From Chromobacterium amazonense (lineage in GTDB: Bacteria; Pseudomonadota; Gammaproteobacteria; Burkholderiales; Chromobacteriaceae), in NCBI RefSeq assembly GCF_001855565.1, contig NZ_MKCR01000004.1, positions 124,001 through 188,000 of the forward strand: DNA of 64,000 nt, written 5' to 3'. The translations under genes and the position numbers were made by a program. The notes beneath the pieces are model-generated. The model worked only from the letters and a program-made list of their open reading frames with translations. It did no database searches and was not told the origin of the DNA. Of the stretch, positions 45,430 to 53,691 are shown piece by piece. How positions within the stretch are numbered: the stretch's first letter is position 1; each line of letters opens with the position of its first letter.

Positions 45430-47304
45430 TCAGTTCTCCTCGTCGTCCGTTTCCGCCTCGACATGATCCAGGCGGCCGGTGTAGCGCAGCTCCACCTCCT
45501 GCGTCAGCAAGTCCACCTTCACCACCGACAGCTGCACGCGGTCGCCGCGCGCCAGTTCCGGCAGGCCCGGGATGCGCAGGCGCAGCGGCAGGCCATCGAT
45601 GCGCACCAAGTCTTCCTTGATCACGGTGGCGGTCGGCGCGGTAATGTTTTCCTGCAGCAGATACTTCAGGCACCAGTAATGCTCCATCTTGTCCTGGAAG
45701 GACAGATAGGCGCCGTAGGTGGCGTCGAAGTCGCGCAGGATGGCGAACAGCATGGCGTCGCCCTGAGGGAACAGCGGCTTCTCGCCGCGTATCATCGCCG
45801 CCAGCTGGCGCTGGTTGATGAAGTCGCTGGCGCGCCTGAGCGGCGAGGTACTCCAGGCATACTGCGCCACGCCCAGGCCCATGTGCGGCTCCGGGCGGGT
45901 AGTCATGCGCACCTTGCCCATGCTCTGGGCGCGGTACATGGCCGGAATGTCGGCCTCGGCCAGCATGCGGCCCCACTCGCTGTTGGCCAGGATCATCAGT
46001 TCAGACACCAGCTTGTCCATCGGCGCGCCGCGTTTGCGGATGGTGATGGTTACATGGCCATCGCTCACGTCGATGTTGTAGTCGTGCTGCACCGGGCGCG
46101 TCGGGTCGTATTTGCCGCGGCGCTTCTCCAGCGCCTCGGCGAACTGCCACAGCCACACCAGCTCGCGCTTGAACGGGTAGTCCACGCCCGGATCGTTGGC
46201 CAGCGTCTCTTCGTTGAACACCTGCTCCAGCTCGGCGTGGCGCAGGTTGGCGGCGATATGGACTTTTTCGATGCGGTTTTCAAAGGCCACCGGCTCGAAT
46301 TCCGGCGTCACCTCGGCATACAAGGAAAACGCCGGGCAGTCGCGGCCTTCCTGCAGCGTGAACGCCTGCACCACATCGTCCGGCAGCATGGTGATCTTGT
46401 CGCCGGGGAAGTAGGCGGTGGACAGCCGCGACAGCACCATTTTCTCGATGTCCGAATCCACCGGCACGCCCAGCGTGGGCGCGGCGATGTGGATGCCCAC
46501 GCGCTTGTTGCCGTTGGGCAGGTCTTCCACCGACAACGCGTCGTCGATCTCGGTGGTATTGGCGTCGTCGATGGAGAAGGCGCGCGCGCTGGAAACCGGC
46601 AGCTCCGGCAGCTCGGCCGGCGGCGCGTACTTGCCGAAGCCGGCGCCCTTGGGGAAGTACTCCATCAGGAAGCCGGCCATCAGGTAGTCCGGCACCGACG
46701 GGATGCCGCCCACCTTGTCGGCCAGCCGCAGCGGCGGCAGGCCGGTTTCGCGCGAAGCCTGGTCGAAGGCTTTGAATTCCAGCGTGTTCTTGTCCGGCTT
46801 CCACAAGAGCTGCATCAGTTGCGAACGGATGGCCTCTGGCAAAACGCCGGACTTCAGCTCGCCAACCCAGCCGTCGATCTGCTCCTGCTCGCGCTTCTTG
46901 CGCTCGATGCCGGCCAGCGCGGCCTGCAGCGCGTCCTGCGGCGCCTTCTTGTAGCGGCCCTTGCCCTTCTTGTAGAAGTACATCGGCGCGCCGTGCAGGC
47001 GGCCGATCAGCGCGGCGGCCTCGACGGCGGACGGCTCATGGCCGAAGTAGTCGGCGGCCAGATCCTGATAGCCGAACTCGTCGTCCGGGCTGCATTCCCA
47101 CAGGAAATCCAGGTCGATGTCGGCCGCCAGCTTGTCGGCAGCCGGCAAAAAGTCCGCCAGCGGCGAATTGAATTCCAGGAACACGTTGGCGCTTTTGATC
47201 TTGGCGCGCTTGCCGTGCTGGGTATCCACCTGCAGGCTGGCGTCGCTGCGCGACACAATGCTGCCAACCTTGAAACTGCCGCTTTCTTCGTAAAAAACGT
47301 TCAT
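45430..47304 (-). CDS. RNase II/RNB-domain exoribonuclease
   Basis: The 624-aa protein has an RNB catalytic domain (about 240-560) starting FSIDDANTTEIDDALSVE, which holds the aspartates that bind magnesium in RNase II/R. Then GIHIAAPTLGV, and SPLRRASDFINQRQL follow, with a C-terminal S1-like fold (about 570-610). The N-terminal 230 residues differ from E. coli RNase II and lack obvious cold-shock motifs, so this is a divergent RNB member; 3'-5' exonuclease activity is inferred. The start at 47304 (MNVFYEESG) follows family length. Confidence 0.85.
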   Translation of the reverse strand: MNVFYEESGSFKVGSIVSRSDASLQVDTQHGKRAKIKSANVFLEFNSPLADFLPAADKLAADIDLDFLWECSPDDEFGYQDLAADYFGHEPSAVEAAALIGRLHGAPMYFYKKGKGRYKKAPQDALQAALAGIERKKREQEQIDGWVGELKSGVLPEAIRSQLMQLLWKPDKNTLEFKAFDQASRETGLPPLRLADKVGGIPSVPDYLMAGFLMEYFPKGAGFGKYAPPAELPELPVSSARAFSIDDANTTEIDDALSVEDLPNGNKRVGIHIAAPTLGVPVDSDIEKMVLSRLSTAYFPGDKITMLPDDVVQAFTLQEGRDCPAFSLYAEVTPEFEPVAFENRIEKVHIAANLRHAELEQVFNEETLANDPGVDYPFKRELVWLWQFAEALEKRRGKYDPTRPVQHDYNIDVSDGHVTITIRKRGAPMDKLVSELMILANSEWGRMLAEADIPAMYRAQSMGKVRMTTRPEPHMGLGVAQYAWSTSPLRRASDFINQRQLAAMIRGEKPLFPQGDAMLFAILRDFDATYGAYLSFQDKMEHYWCLKYLLQENITAPTATVIKEDLVRIDGLPLRLRIPGLPELARGDRVQLSVVKVDLLTQEVELRYTGRLDHVEAETDDEEN

Positions 47305-47395
47305 CAAAACATGCCAGGCCGTTGAATTTAAGGGCGGATTATAGCAGCTCGCCCCACCTGCTGGCGCGGCATCTTGCCCAGGCGCGCGCCGGATG

Positions 47396-47426
47396 CAAAA
47401 AACAAAACCCCCGCGCAAGGCGGGGG
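47396..47426 (-). terminator. Terminator of the Tsx/OmpK-like porin gene
   Basis: On the minus strand CCCCCGC/GCGGGGG with a 5-nt loop is followed by TTTTGTTTTTT. Confidence 0.9.
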
Positions 47427-47485
47427 CAGACAGGGGCGGCAAGCCGCCATCCCGGCCCGCGCGTAGCGGGCGAGGATCCTTCTTA

Positions 47486-48268
47486 TTAGAAGTTGTACTT
47501 GACCGAGTAGATCACGGCGTTTTGGTAAGCCGTGCTACCCAGTTTTTGATCGGCGTAGCGGTACTGAATACCAGTGGTCACTTCCTTCACCGGCGTCCAC
47601 CACAGCGCGATGGCGCCGTTTTGGCCTACGCGAGGACGGTCGCCGCTCTTATAAGCGCCGATAAACTTGTCCTGACGATTGAACTCGGTTTCATGCCACT
47701 GAGTGATCATCATGTTCTGGCCGAAAGCCTGGAACGGGTACAGCAGGACATAGCCGGTCATGAAACCGTTGTAGCCAGAAGCAGAACCCGGTGGCATCAG
47801 CGCATCCATCTGGTTGTGCACACCAATGAACGGCTTAATGTTCAGCTTGCCAAAGGTCAGATCGGTGCCCAGACCCAACACGCGATTCTGTGTGAAAAAG
47901 TGGCGATCCGCCGGGCCATTGCCACGGGTATCGTATACGTGGCCATACAGTTGCACCGGCACGCCGCCAATTTCAGTCATGTTGTAGCGGCCAACCACTT
48001 TGGTGGTGAAACGGCGGTCACGGCCTTCGGTATTGCCATTGCCTTTGCCCGGGTTTTCAATATCGAAGAAACCATACAGCTCGCCCCACTTGCCGCCCAT
48101 GCCGCCTTCGGCTTCCAGGTAAGCAAAATCTTTCTTGCCACTTTGCTGAGTGGTGCGATCAGACCAATCCAGCCAGTTGACGCTGACGTTTTTGAAAGAG
48201 TAATCGGCGTGAGCCAGAGTAGAGGCGGCCAACAAAGACAAGGCCAGCAGCGACTTGCGAGTATTCAT
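47486..48268 (-). CDS. OmpK/Tsx-family outer membrane channel
   Basis: The 260-aa precursor has a signal peptide (LLALSLLAASTLAHA) and a 12-strand barrel pattern: DYSFKNVSVNWLDWSD, GELYGFFDIENPG, RYADQKLGSTAYQNAVIYSV and final VKYNF. Such porins carry nucleosides (Tsx) or small solutes. ATG 48268 (MNTRKS) was chosen; an in-frame GTG at 48277 is possible. The upstream region holds a perfect 20-bp palindrome. Confidence 0.85.
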   Translation of the reverse strand: MNTRKSLLALSLLAASTLAHADYSFKNVSVNWLDWSDRTTQQSGKKDFAYLEAEGGMGGKWGELYGFFDIENPGKGNGNTEGRDRRFTTKVVGRYNMTEIGGVPVQLYGHVYDTRGNGPADRHFFTQNRVLGLGTDLTFGKLNIKPFIGVHNQMDALMPPGSASGYNGFMTGYVLLYPFQAFGQNMMITQWHETEFNRQDKFIGAYKSGDRPRVGQNGAIALWWTPVKEVTTGIQYRYADQKLGSTAYQNAVIYSVKYNF

Positions 48269-48458
48269 TTGTTTCACCAGACTATTTTCGTGTAGTAAGC
48301 AGCCGACAAGCGTCGGCGAGCGCCGCGCAGAATAGTCTCTGAAATGGCCTTGTGCAAACGATTTGTCACACTTCTGTCGCTTTTTTGCAAAGAAATTTGT
48401 TTTTTCTGTAGCGAAATGACGTCAGAATTACAAATTGTTGGCTTAATGCCACACGAGA

Positions 48459-48478
48459 TTATCTCCACGTGGAGATAA
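48459..48478. promoter_or_regulatory. Perfect 20-bp palindrome upstream of the Tsx/OmpK-like gene
   Basis: TTATCTCCACGTGGAGATAA is self-complementary over its whole length. It lies about 190 nt before the porin start and about 40 nt from the stop of the alkyltransferase-like gene, in AT-richer DNA. It is a strong candidate operator for a dimeric regulator that has not been assigned. Confidence 0.65.
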
Positions 48479-48515
48479 GTATCTGAGCCAGCGCCGCTTT
48501 CTGGTTTGTTTCAAG

Positions 48516-48833
48516 TCAAACTACCTCGACCGGCCACTCGCAAATCCGTATATCGACTTTGCCATTGACATGGAATGCCACACCCTCTTCCTCCAGCAAC
48601 ACGCGCTGCCAGTCGGCCTGCTCGCTGCCGGGACGGGATAGCCGCCCGCCGGCGCCGACCACGCGGTGCCAGGGCGCGGAAATGCCTTCCGGTAGATGGC
48701 CCAGCAGGCGGCCCACATGGCGCGAGTGACGCGGATAGCCGGCCAGCTCCGCCAGCCGGCCGTAGGTGACGACACGCCCAACCGGCACTTGCGCAAGCAG
48801 CGCCAACACGCGGCGGGCGAATTCCGGCGGCAT
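48516..48833 (-). CDS. Alkyltransferase-like protein (ATL, Ogt/AGT homologue without active Cys)
   Basis: The 105-aa protein aligns with the DNA-binding domain of O6-alkylguanine transferases: VPVGRVVTYGRLAELAGYPRHSRHVG with Arg finger and helix-turn-helix. The active-site PCHRV is replaced by PWHRV (W55), so it cannot accept an alkyl group. ATLs bind O6-alkylguanine and steer it to nucleotide excision repair. Its ATG overlaps the stop of the MBL gene by one base (TGATG), so the two are coupled. Confidence 0.9.
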   Translation of the reverse strand: MPPEFARRVLALLAQVPVGRVVTYGRLAELAGYPRHSRHVGRLLGHLPEGISAPWHRVVGAGGRLSRPGSEQADWQRVLLEEEGVAFHVNGKVDIRICEWPVEVV

Positions 48834-49483
48834 CAGCGGTAGCGCGGATTGGCGACGTAGGGGTTGTCGCGTTTCTCCGCGCCTATCGTGGTCAGCGGAC
48901 CGTGGCCGGGGATGACCACGGTGTCGTCCGGCAGGATGAACAGCTTTTGCTGAATGGCGTCTATCAGCTGTTGGTGATTGCCCATCGGGAAATCGGTGCG
49001 GCCGATCGAGCCCTGGAACAGCACGTCGCCGGCCACCAGCAGGCCGGCCGTCGGGCTGTAGAACACCACGTGGCCAGGCGTGTGGCCGGGACAGTGGATC
49101 ACCTGCAGCGTTTCCTGGCCGATGGCGACGGTGTCGCCCTCTTCCAGCCAGCGCTGCGGCGTCAGCGGCTCGCTGCGCGGGAAGCCGAACATCTGCCCCT
49201 GAGTGGGCAGCTGGTCCAGCCAGAAGCTCTCGGCGCGTTGCGGTCCTTCAATCTGCACGCCCAGTTCCTCCGCCAGCTTGGCGGCGCCGCCGGCGTGGTC
49301 GATATGGCCGTGGGTCAGCAGCAGCTTCTCCACCGTCAGGCCCTGGCTATCCACCCAGGCGCGAATCCGCTCGATGTCGCCGCCGGCATCGACAATGGCG
49401 GCCTGGCGGCTGACGCTGCACCACAGCACGCTGCAGTTCTGGGCAAACGGGGTGACCGGGATCACGTGATATTTCAGGGCCAT
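48833..49483 (-). CDS. MBL-fold hydrolase, glyoxalase II-like (YcbL type)
   Basis: The 216-aa protein begins MALKYHVIPVTPFAQNCSVL and has metal motif HGHIDH (H58, H60, D62, H63), a later HCPGHTPGH, DVLFQGSIGRTDFP and VIPGHGPLTTIG. This is the YcbL type of type II glyoxalase, which hydrolyses S-lactoylglutathione or similar thioesters. ATG 49483 begins the conserved region. It precedes the ATL gene in the same transcript. Confidence 0.88.
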   Translation of the reverse strand: MALKYHVIPVTPFAQNCSVLWCSVSRQAAIVDAGGDIERIRAWVDSQGLTVEKLLLTHGHIDHAGGAAKLAEELGVQIEGPQRAESFWLDQLPTQGQMFGFPRSEPLTPQRWLEEGDTVAIGQETLQVIHCPGHTPGHVVFYSPTAGLLVAGDVLFQGSIGRTDFPMGNHQQLIDAIQQKLFILPDDTVVIPGHGPLTTIGAEKRDNPYVANPRYR

Positions 49484-49798
49484 GGCAATGCTCGCGGACA
49501 AAAGTCGGAATCGTACATTCTGGCATGGCCGCCCGGGTTTGGGGAGGGGCGCGGAGACGGTGCGACGGGATAACGCGCGCAAGGGCTTATGGCCTGCCCG
49601 CCCTACAAGACGAGCCCGGCCAGGATGGTTAGGGAGGAACCCCGTAGGGCGGATGCCCCGCTAGCGGGGCGACCCGCCGAACCATATCGACAAGGGAACG
49701 GCGGCAAAGGCGTACCTCCCGGCCTTAGCCGGGATTCCGCCCTTCGGGGAAAAGGGCGCGACGGGAAGGCGGATCGCCCGCCCTGCCGGGCATCCGCC
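49484..49798. other. Intergenic region with repeat element
   Basis: This 315-nt gap holds no gene. Its 3' half (49644-49802) is an inverted-repeat-bounded element described separately. Before it lie short GC-rich segments including CCCGCCCTAC (49598-49607), related to the ends of that element. A promoter for the MBL-ATL genes is expected near 49484-49530, where GGAATCGTACATTC-like AT bases occur, but none is clear. Confidence 0.5.
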
Positions 49799-49802
49799 CT
49801 AC
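49644..49802. repeat. 159-bp element with 15-bp terminal inverted repeats
   Basis: GTAGGGCGGATGCCC (49644-49658) and GGGCATCCGCCCTAC (49788-49802) are perfect inverts. Inside are smaller dyads CCCCGC/GCGGGG (49655-49671), CCCGGC/GCCGGG (49718-49735). The right end covers the TAG stop of the radical SAM gene. No target duplication was recognised. It resembles a MITE or a palindromic intergenic repeat. Confidence 0.65.
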
Positions 49803-51709
49803 TGGTAGAGCGCTCGCTCGATGAAGTTGCGCGGCACCTTGGGCTTGGGCACGCGGATATCGAACCAGCCGCGCACATCGCCGTCCAGGCCGATGCCGTG
49901 CATGAAGTTGTACAAGGCCTTGTTCAGCGCGCGGCCCATCAGCTCATGATCGGTGCCGGTGGGATCGATGAAGCCGACATCGTTCTTGGCGAAGTTACCC
50001 GGCGGCAGCGGCACCAGCTTGACGCCGTATTCTTCCGGATTCTGCCCCACCGGCGAATGCACGGTGCAGGCGAAGCGGTGGAAGAAGCCGGACTGGATGC
50101 AGCCGGTGTCGAACAACTGGCGCACGTATTCCAGCGCGTCCACCGTGTCCTGCACCGTCTGCGTCGGGAAGCCGTACATCAGGTAGGCGTGCACCAGCAC
50201 GCCGGCCTCGGCGAAACCGTGGGTGACGCGCGCCACCTGCTCCACCGATACGCCCTTTTTCATCAGCTTGAGCAGGCGGTCCGACGCGACCTCCAGGCCG
50301 CCGGAGATGGCGATGCAGCCGGACTCGGCCAACAGCTGCGCCAATTCCGGCGTGAACGACTTCTCGAAGCGGATATTGCCCCACCAGGAGATGGACACCT
50401 TGCGCCGCAGCAGCTCTTCGGCCAGCGCCTTCAGCATCTTGGGGGGCGCGGCTTCGTCCACGAAGTGGAAGCCGGTCTGGCCGGTCTCGGCGATGATGGC
50501 CTCGATGCGGTCCACCAACAGCTCGGCCGACGCCGTCTCGTAGCGCGAGATGTAGTCCAGCGTCACGTCGCAGAAGCTGCATTTCTTCCAGTAGCAGCCG
50601 TGGGCGATGGTCAGCTTGTTCCAGCGGCCGTCGCTCCACAGCCGGTGCATAGGGTTCAGCATGTCCAAGAGCGACAGGTAGCGGTCTATCGGCAGGCCGT
50701 CCCAGGTGGGGGTGCCCACTTCGGAGAACGGCACGTCGGCTTCCTGCAGGTTCACATAGCGCACCGCGCCGTCCTGGCGCAGGAAGGTGCGCGCCAGCCG
50801 GCTGACGCCGCGCTTGCCTTCGAGATGCTCCATCAGCGCCAGCAGCGGCTTCTCGCCGTCGTCCAGCGTCACGTAGTCGAAGTAGTCGAACACGCGCGGC
50901 TCGGCCAGCTCGCGCAGCTCGGTGTTGACGTAGCCGCCGCCCAGGCAAATCTTGATGTCCGGCCGGTGGCGCTTGATGGTCTGGGCGATGCGGAAGGCCG
51001 CGTACACCGCGCCCGGAAACGGCACCGAGATCAGCACCAGCTGCGGCTGGTGCTTCTCCACCGCCTCGCGCGCGAGCGCGGCCAGCGTGTCGTCCACCCA
51101 GTTGGGCTCGGCCGCCAGCGCCTTGGTCAAGGGTTCGAAGGTGGGTTGCGACAGCGCCAGCGATTCGGCGTAGCGGACGAACTCGAAGCGCGGGTCCACC
51201 GCCTCGCGCAGCACGTCGGCGATATCGTTCAGGTACAGCGTGGCCAGGTGGCGGGCGCGGTCCTGGGTGCCCAGCGCGCCGAAGGCCCAGGCCAGCGGGT
51301 CGCCGCCGTCCGGATCGTCCGGGTCGACGTACACGTCCAGCGACGCGAAGCGCGGGCCTTCCGGCAGGTAGTTGCGGCCGGCGATGCGGTAGGACAGCGT
51401 GGCGTCGCGGCCCTGCAGAAAGCCGATCACCGCGTCCACCGTCGCGGCGTAGCGCTCGTAGGAGATGTCGAACTGCATCATGCAGTCCGTGCGCTGGCGC
51501 ATAGGGATGCGCCGCACATGCTCGCGCAAGGTGGCCATGCCTTTCCTGGAGAACAGCTTCAAGACCAGCGCCAGCGCCAGATCCTCCTGGAACGCGGCCA
51601 CGCCGCGCGAGCGCAGGAAGCCGGTGAGGTAGGCGGTGGACGGGTAAGGCGTGTTCAGCTGCGTCATCGGCGGGATGAGCGACAGCACGCGCGGGGAAGA
51701 AACAGGCAT
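49799..51709 (-). CDS. B12-binding domain radical SAM protein
   Basis: The 636-aa protein has an N-terminal cobalamin-binding-like region (about 1-310; SVPFPGAVYAAFRIAQTIKR, ICLGGGYVNTEL) and a radical SAM core with CYWKKCSFC (about 371-378), followed by FHFVDEAAPPKML, ISWWGNIRFEKSF and GGLEVASDRLLKLMKKG. A DxHxxG cobalamin motif was not seen. Such enzymes do methyl transfer or ring chemistry; substrate unknown. It is a single gene flanked by the repeat element and a CMD-family gene. Its stop codon lies inside the repeat. Confidence 0.82.
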   Translation of the reverse strand: MPVSSPRVLSLIPPMTQLNTPYPSTAYLTGFLRSRGVAAFQEDLALALVLKLFSRKGMATLREHVRRIPMRQRTDCMMQFDISYERYAATVDAVIGFLQGRDATLSYRIAGRNYLPEGPRFASLDVYVDPDDPDGGDPLAWAFGALGTQDRARHLATLYLNDIADVLREAVDPRFEFVRYAESLALSQPTFEPLTKALAAEPNWVDDTLAALAREAVEKHQPQLVLISVPFPGAVYAAFRIAQTIKRHRPDIKICLGGGYVNTELRELAEPRVFDYFDYVTLDDGEKPLLALMEHLEGKRGVSRLARTFLRQDGAVRYVNLQEADVPFSEVGTPTWDGLPIDRYLSLLDMLNPMHRLWSDGRWNKLTIAHGCYWKKCSFCDVTLDYISRYETASAELLVDRIEAIIAETGQTGFHFVDEAAPPKMLKALAEELLRRKVSISWWGNIRFEKSFTPELAQLLAESGCIAISGGLEVASDRLLKLMKKGVSVEQVARVTHGFAEAGVLVHAYLMYGFPTQTVQDTVDALEYVRQLFDTGCIQSGFFHRFACTVHSPVGQNPEEYGVKLVPLPPGNFAKNDVGFIDPTGTDHELMGRALNKALYNFMHGIGLDGDVRGWFDIRVPKPKVPRNFIERALYQ

Positions 51710-51797
51710 GGGGCGTGAAATCCGGGCGGTGGTTCAAAAAGCATAGCCGGGCTTGCGCCCGGCCATGAAGAATTGTCCCACAGCGGACGATGCGAGA

Positions 51798-52154
51798 CTA
51801 GGCGTGCTTGGCGCTGAACTGCTCGAAGGCGGCCAAAGCGTTGGCGGAATACATCAAGGACGGCCCGCCGCCCATGTAGACCGCCATCGCCAGCGTCTCT
51901 TCCACTTCTTGCTTGGTGGCGCCCAGCTTGACCAGCGCCTGGGCGTGGAAGCCCAGGCAGCCATCGCAGCGCGCGGCCACGCCCAGCGCCAACGCGATCA
52001 GCTCCTTGGTTTTCTTGTCCAGCACGCCGTCGCGCGTGGCGGCGCGGGCCAGATCGTTGAACCCCTGCATCACTTCGGGCGCGTCGGCGCGCAAGGTGGC
52101 CAGGTGCTTGGAGATGGTTTGGGTCAGCTCGGGATAGTTGACATCACCGCTCAT
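51798..52154 (-). CDS. Carboxymuconolactone decarboxylase / AhpD-like protein
   Basis: The 118-aa helical protein has CDGCLGFH (C63, C66, H70), the CxxC redox motif of AhpD-type peroxidase partners in the CMD family. It probably acts as a disulfide reductase or peroxidase in the cytosol. Its ATG overlaps the DUF2892 stop by 4 nt, so the two are coupled and divergent from the BigR-like gene. Presence at a sulfide-responsive locus suggests thiol or persulfide chemistry, by inference. Confidence 0.87.
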   Translation of the reverse strand: MSGDVNYPELTQTISKHLATLRADAPEVMQGFNDLARAATRDGVLDKKTKELIALALGVAARCDGCLGFHAQALVKLGATKQEVEETLAMAVYMGGGPSLMYSANALAAFEQFSAKHA

Positions 52155-52369
52155 GGTTTTTGCTCCGGTTGGGATGGGGATGACGAGGCGCGGCAACTGG
52201 ACCAGCCAAATGGCAAATAGGCCGGGCAGAAGCGGAACAAGCCGGTTGCCAGCGGCGCCAGGCCCAGCCACCCCCAAGGGCCGATCGCGCCGATCGCCGC
52301 GCCGACAATCAACGCCGCGCCAACGGCAACGCGCAACGCTCTATCCAAACCGCCCACATTGCTTTTCAT
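52151..52369 (-). CDS. DUF2892 (YgaP-type) membrane protein
   Basis: The 72-aa protein has two helices (about 10-25 and 30-45), an RALRVAVGAALI start and a Cys-Pro motif GLFRFCPAYLPFG, typical of DUF2892. Such proteins occur with rhodaneses (YgaP) and in BigR operons. AGGAGG precedes the ATG. It shares the divergent promoter region with the BigR-like regulator. Confidence 0.85.
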   Translation of the reverse strand: MKSNVGGLDRALRVAVGAALIVGAAIGAIGPWGWLGLAPLATGLFRFCPAYLPFGWSSCRASSSPSQPEQKP

Positions 52370-52410
52370 ATCTGCCTCCTGTTCCGATGCGCCATCGAGA
52401 AAGTTGATAT

Positions 52411-52449
52411 CTTGATTTATATAATATCAATTGATATATTGAAATCAAG
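52411..52449. promoter_or_regulatory. Long palindromic operator between DUF2892 and bigR-like gene
   Basis: CTTGATTTATATAATATCAA reads nearly as the reverse complement of TTGATATATTGAAATCAAG; the centre ATATCAATTGATAT is perfect (52424-52437). Another TTGATAT half-site occurs at 52404-52410. It sits in the 100-nt divergent promoter region. AT-rich palindromes are typical targets of BigR-type repressors. Confidence 0.7.
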
Positions 52450-52472
52450 CCACAACCCTGCAAAGCTTCGCC

Positions 52473-52787
52473 ATGGATACACCCATTCTTGCCCTTTCCG
52501 ACATGCGCGCCGCCGCCGGCCAGGCCTGCGGCCTGCTGCGCGCGCTGGCCAATGAAGACCGCCTGCTGCTGCTGTGCCAACTGAGCCAGGGAGAAAAATC
52601 CGTGGGCGAGCTGGAGGAGACGGTAGGCATCCGCCAGCCCAGCCTGTCGCAACAACTGGGCGTGCTGCGCAACGAGGGCCTGGTGACCACCCGCCGCGAC
52701 GGCAAGCGCATCTTTTATTCCGTGGCGGACGCCAACGCCCTGGCCGTGCTGGCTACTTTGTACCAGCTGTACTGCCCCAAGGAGTGA
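52473..52787 (+). CDS. ArsR-family regulator, BigR/YgaV-like persulfide sensor
   Basis: The 104-aa protein has a winged helix-turn-helix (SVGELEETVGIRQPSLSQQLGVLRNEGLV, a conserved run) and no metal-binding ArsR motif. C35 (LLLCQL) and C101 (YQLYC) are 66 residues apart, exactly as the sulfide-sensing pair in BigR (C42-C108) and in YgaV. These cysteines form a tetrasulfide or disulfide under sulfide, releasing DNA. It starts a four-gene unit with two YeeE/YedE genes and a cytochrome c. Ligand identity is inference. Confidence 0.85.
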   Translation: MDTPILALSDMRAAAGQACGLLRALANEDRLLLLCQLSQGEKSVGELEETVGIRQPSLSQQLGVLRNEGLVTTRRDGKRIFYSVADANALAVLATLYQLYCPKE

Positions 52788-52789
52788 GC

Positions 52790-53218
52790 ATGGCGCTGGA
52801 CTGGACCCATTTCACACCGTGGAGCGCGCTGGCCGGCGGCGCGCTGATCGGCCTGGCCGCCGCCTGGCTGATTGTGCTGAACGGCCGCATCGCCGGCATC
52901 AGCGGCATCGTCGGCAATCTGCTGGCGCCCGGCGCAGACAAAGGCTGGCGGCTTGCCTTCGTCGCCGGCCTGGTGATGTCGCCGTGGCTGTACCGCGTGT
53001 TCGCCGCGCCGCCGGACATCATCGTCGATAGCCGGCCGTGGCTGCTGATCACGGCGGGCTTGCTGGTCGGCTTCGGAACCCGGCTGGGTTCCGGCTGCAC
53101 CAGCGGCCACGGCGTGTGCGGCTTGGCTCGCCTGTCGCCTCGCTCGCTGGCCGCCACGCTGGCCTTCATGGCGGCCGGCTTTGCCGCCGTCTGGCTAGTC
53201 CGTCATTTCGGGGGATAA
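52790..53218 (+). CDS. YeeE/YedE (DUF395) membrane protein, sulfur-compound transport, part 1 (PmpA-like)
   Basis: The 142-aa protein has four helices and the conserved Cys motif [18 protein letters not shown]. YeeE/TsuA members take up thiosulfate; paired short proteins (PmpA/PmpB type) are found in sulfide-regulated operons. AGGAG overlaps the regulator's stop, so they are coupled. The partner is the next gene. Confidence 0.85.
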   Translation: MALDWTHFTPWSALAGGALIGLAAAWLIVLNGRIAGISGIVGNLLAPGADKGWRLAFVAGLVMSPWLYRVFAAPPDIIVDSRPWLLITAGLLVGFGTRLGSGCTSGHGVCGLARLSPRSLAATLAFMAAGFAAVWLVRHFGG

Positions 53219-53221
53219 AAC

Positions 53222-53638
53222 ATGAAGCACATGATAAGCGCCTCGTTGGCGGGACTGATCTTCGGCATCGGCCTGATCGCGGCCGGCATGGCCAACCCGG
53301 CCAAGGTGCTGGCTTTCCTGGACATCACCGGCCGCTGGGATCCTTCGCTCGCGCTGGTGATGGCCGGCGCCATCGCCGTGGCGCTGCCGGCCTTCGCCTG
53401 TGCTAAACGGCGCGAGCGATCGCTGCTGGGCGAGGCCATGCAGTTGCCGACATCGCGCCGCGCCGACCGCCGCCTGCTCGCCGGCAGCCTGATCTTCGGC
53501 ATAGGCTGGGGGCTGGCCGGCATCTGCCCCGGCCCGGCGCTGGTGCTAGCCGGCAGCGGCCTCGCCGATGGCCTATTGTTTCTGCTGGCCATGCTGGCCG
53601 GCATGGCGCTTTACCGCGCTTGGGACGCGCGCGGCTGA
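53222..53638 (+). CDS. YeeE/YedE-related membrane protein, part 2 (PmpB-like, DUF6691)
   Basis: The 138-aa protein has four helices, FGIGLIAAGMANPAKVLAFL at the start and GIGWGLAGICPGPALVLAG with the conserved Cys. It is the half-size partner of the preceding protein; together they equal one full YeeE transporter. It lies 3 nt downstream. Confidence 0.85.
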   Translation: MKHMISASLAGLIFGIGLIAAGMANPAKVLAFLDITGRWDPSLALVMAGAIAVALPAFACAKRRERSLLGEAMQLPTSRRADRRLLAGSLIFGIGWGLAGICPGPALVLAGSGLADGLLFLLAMLAGMALYRAWDARG

Positions 53639-53691
53639 CGCGGCGGCGGCGGGCGGCTATACCTTCATCATCGCCCTGTTCGGAGCCGCGC

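Noticed and set aside
48340-48375. CRP site before the porin gene (TGTGC...TCACA)
   Set aside because: The half-sites are too far apart (20 instead of 16 nt).
49589-51718. 709-codon plus-strand frame over the radical SAM gene
   Set aside because: Antisense shadow; composition His/Gln/Arg-rich without motifs.
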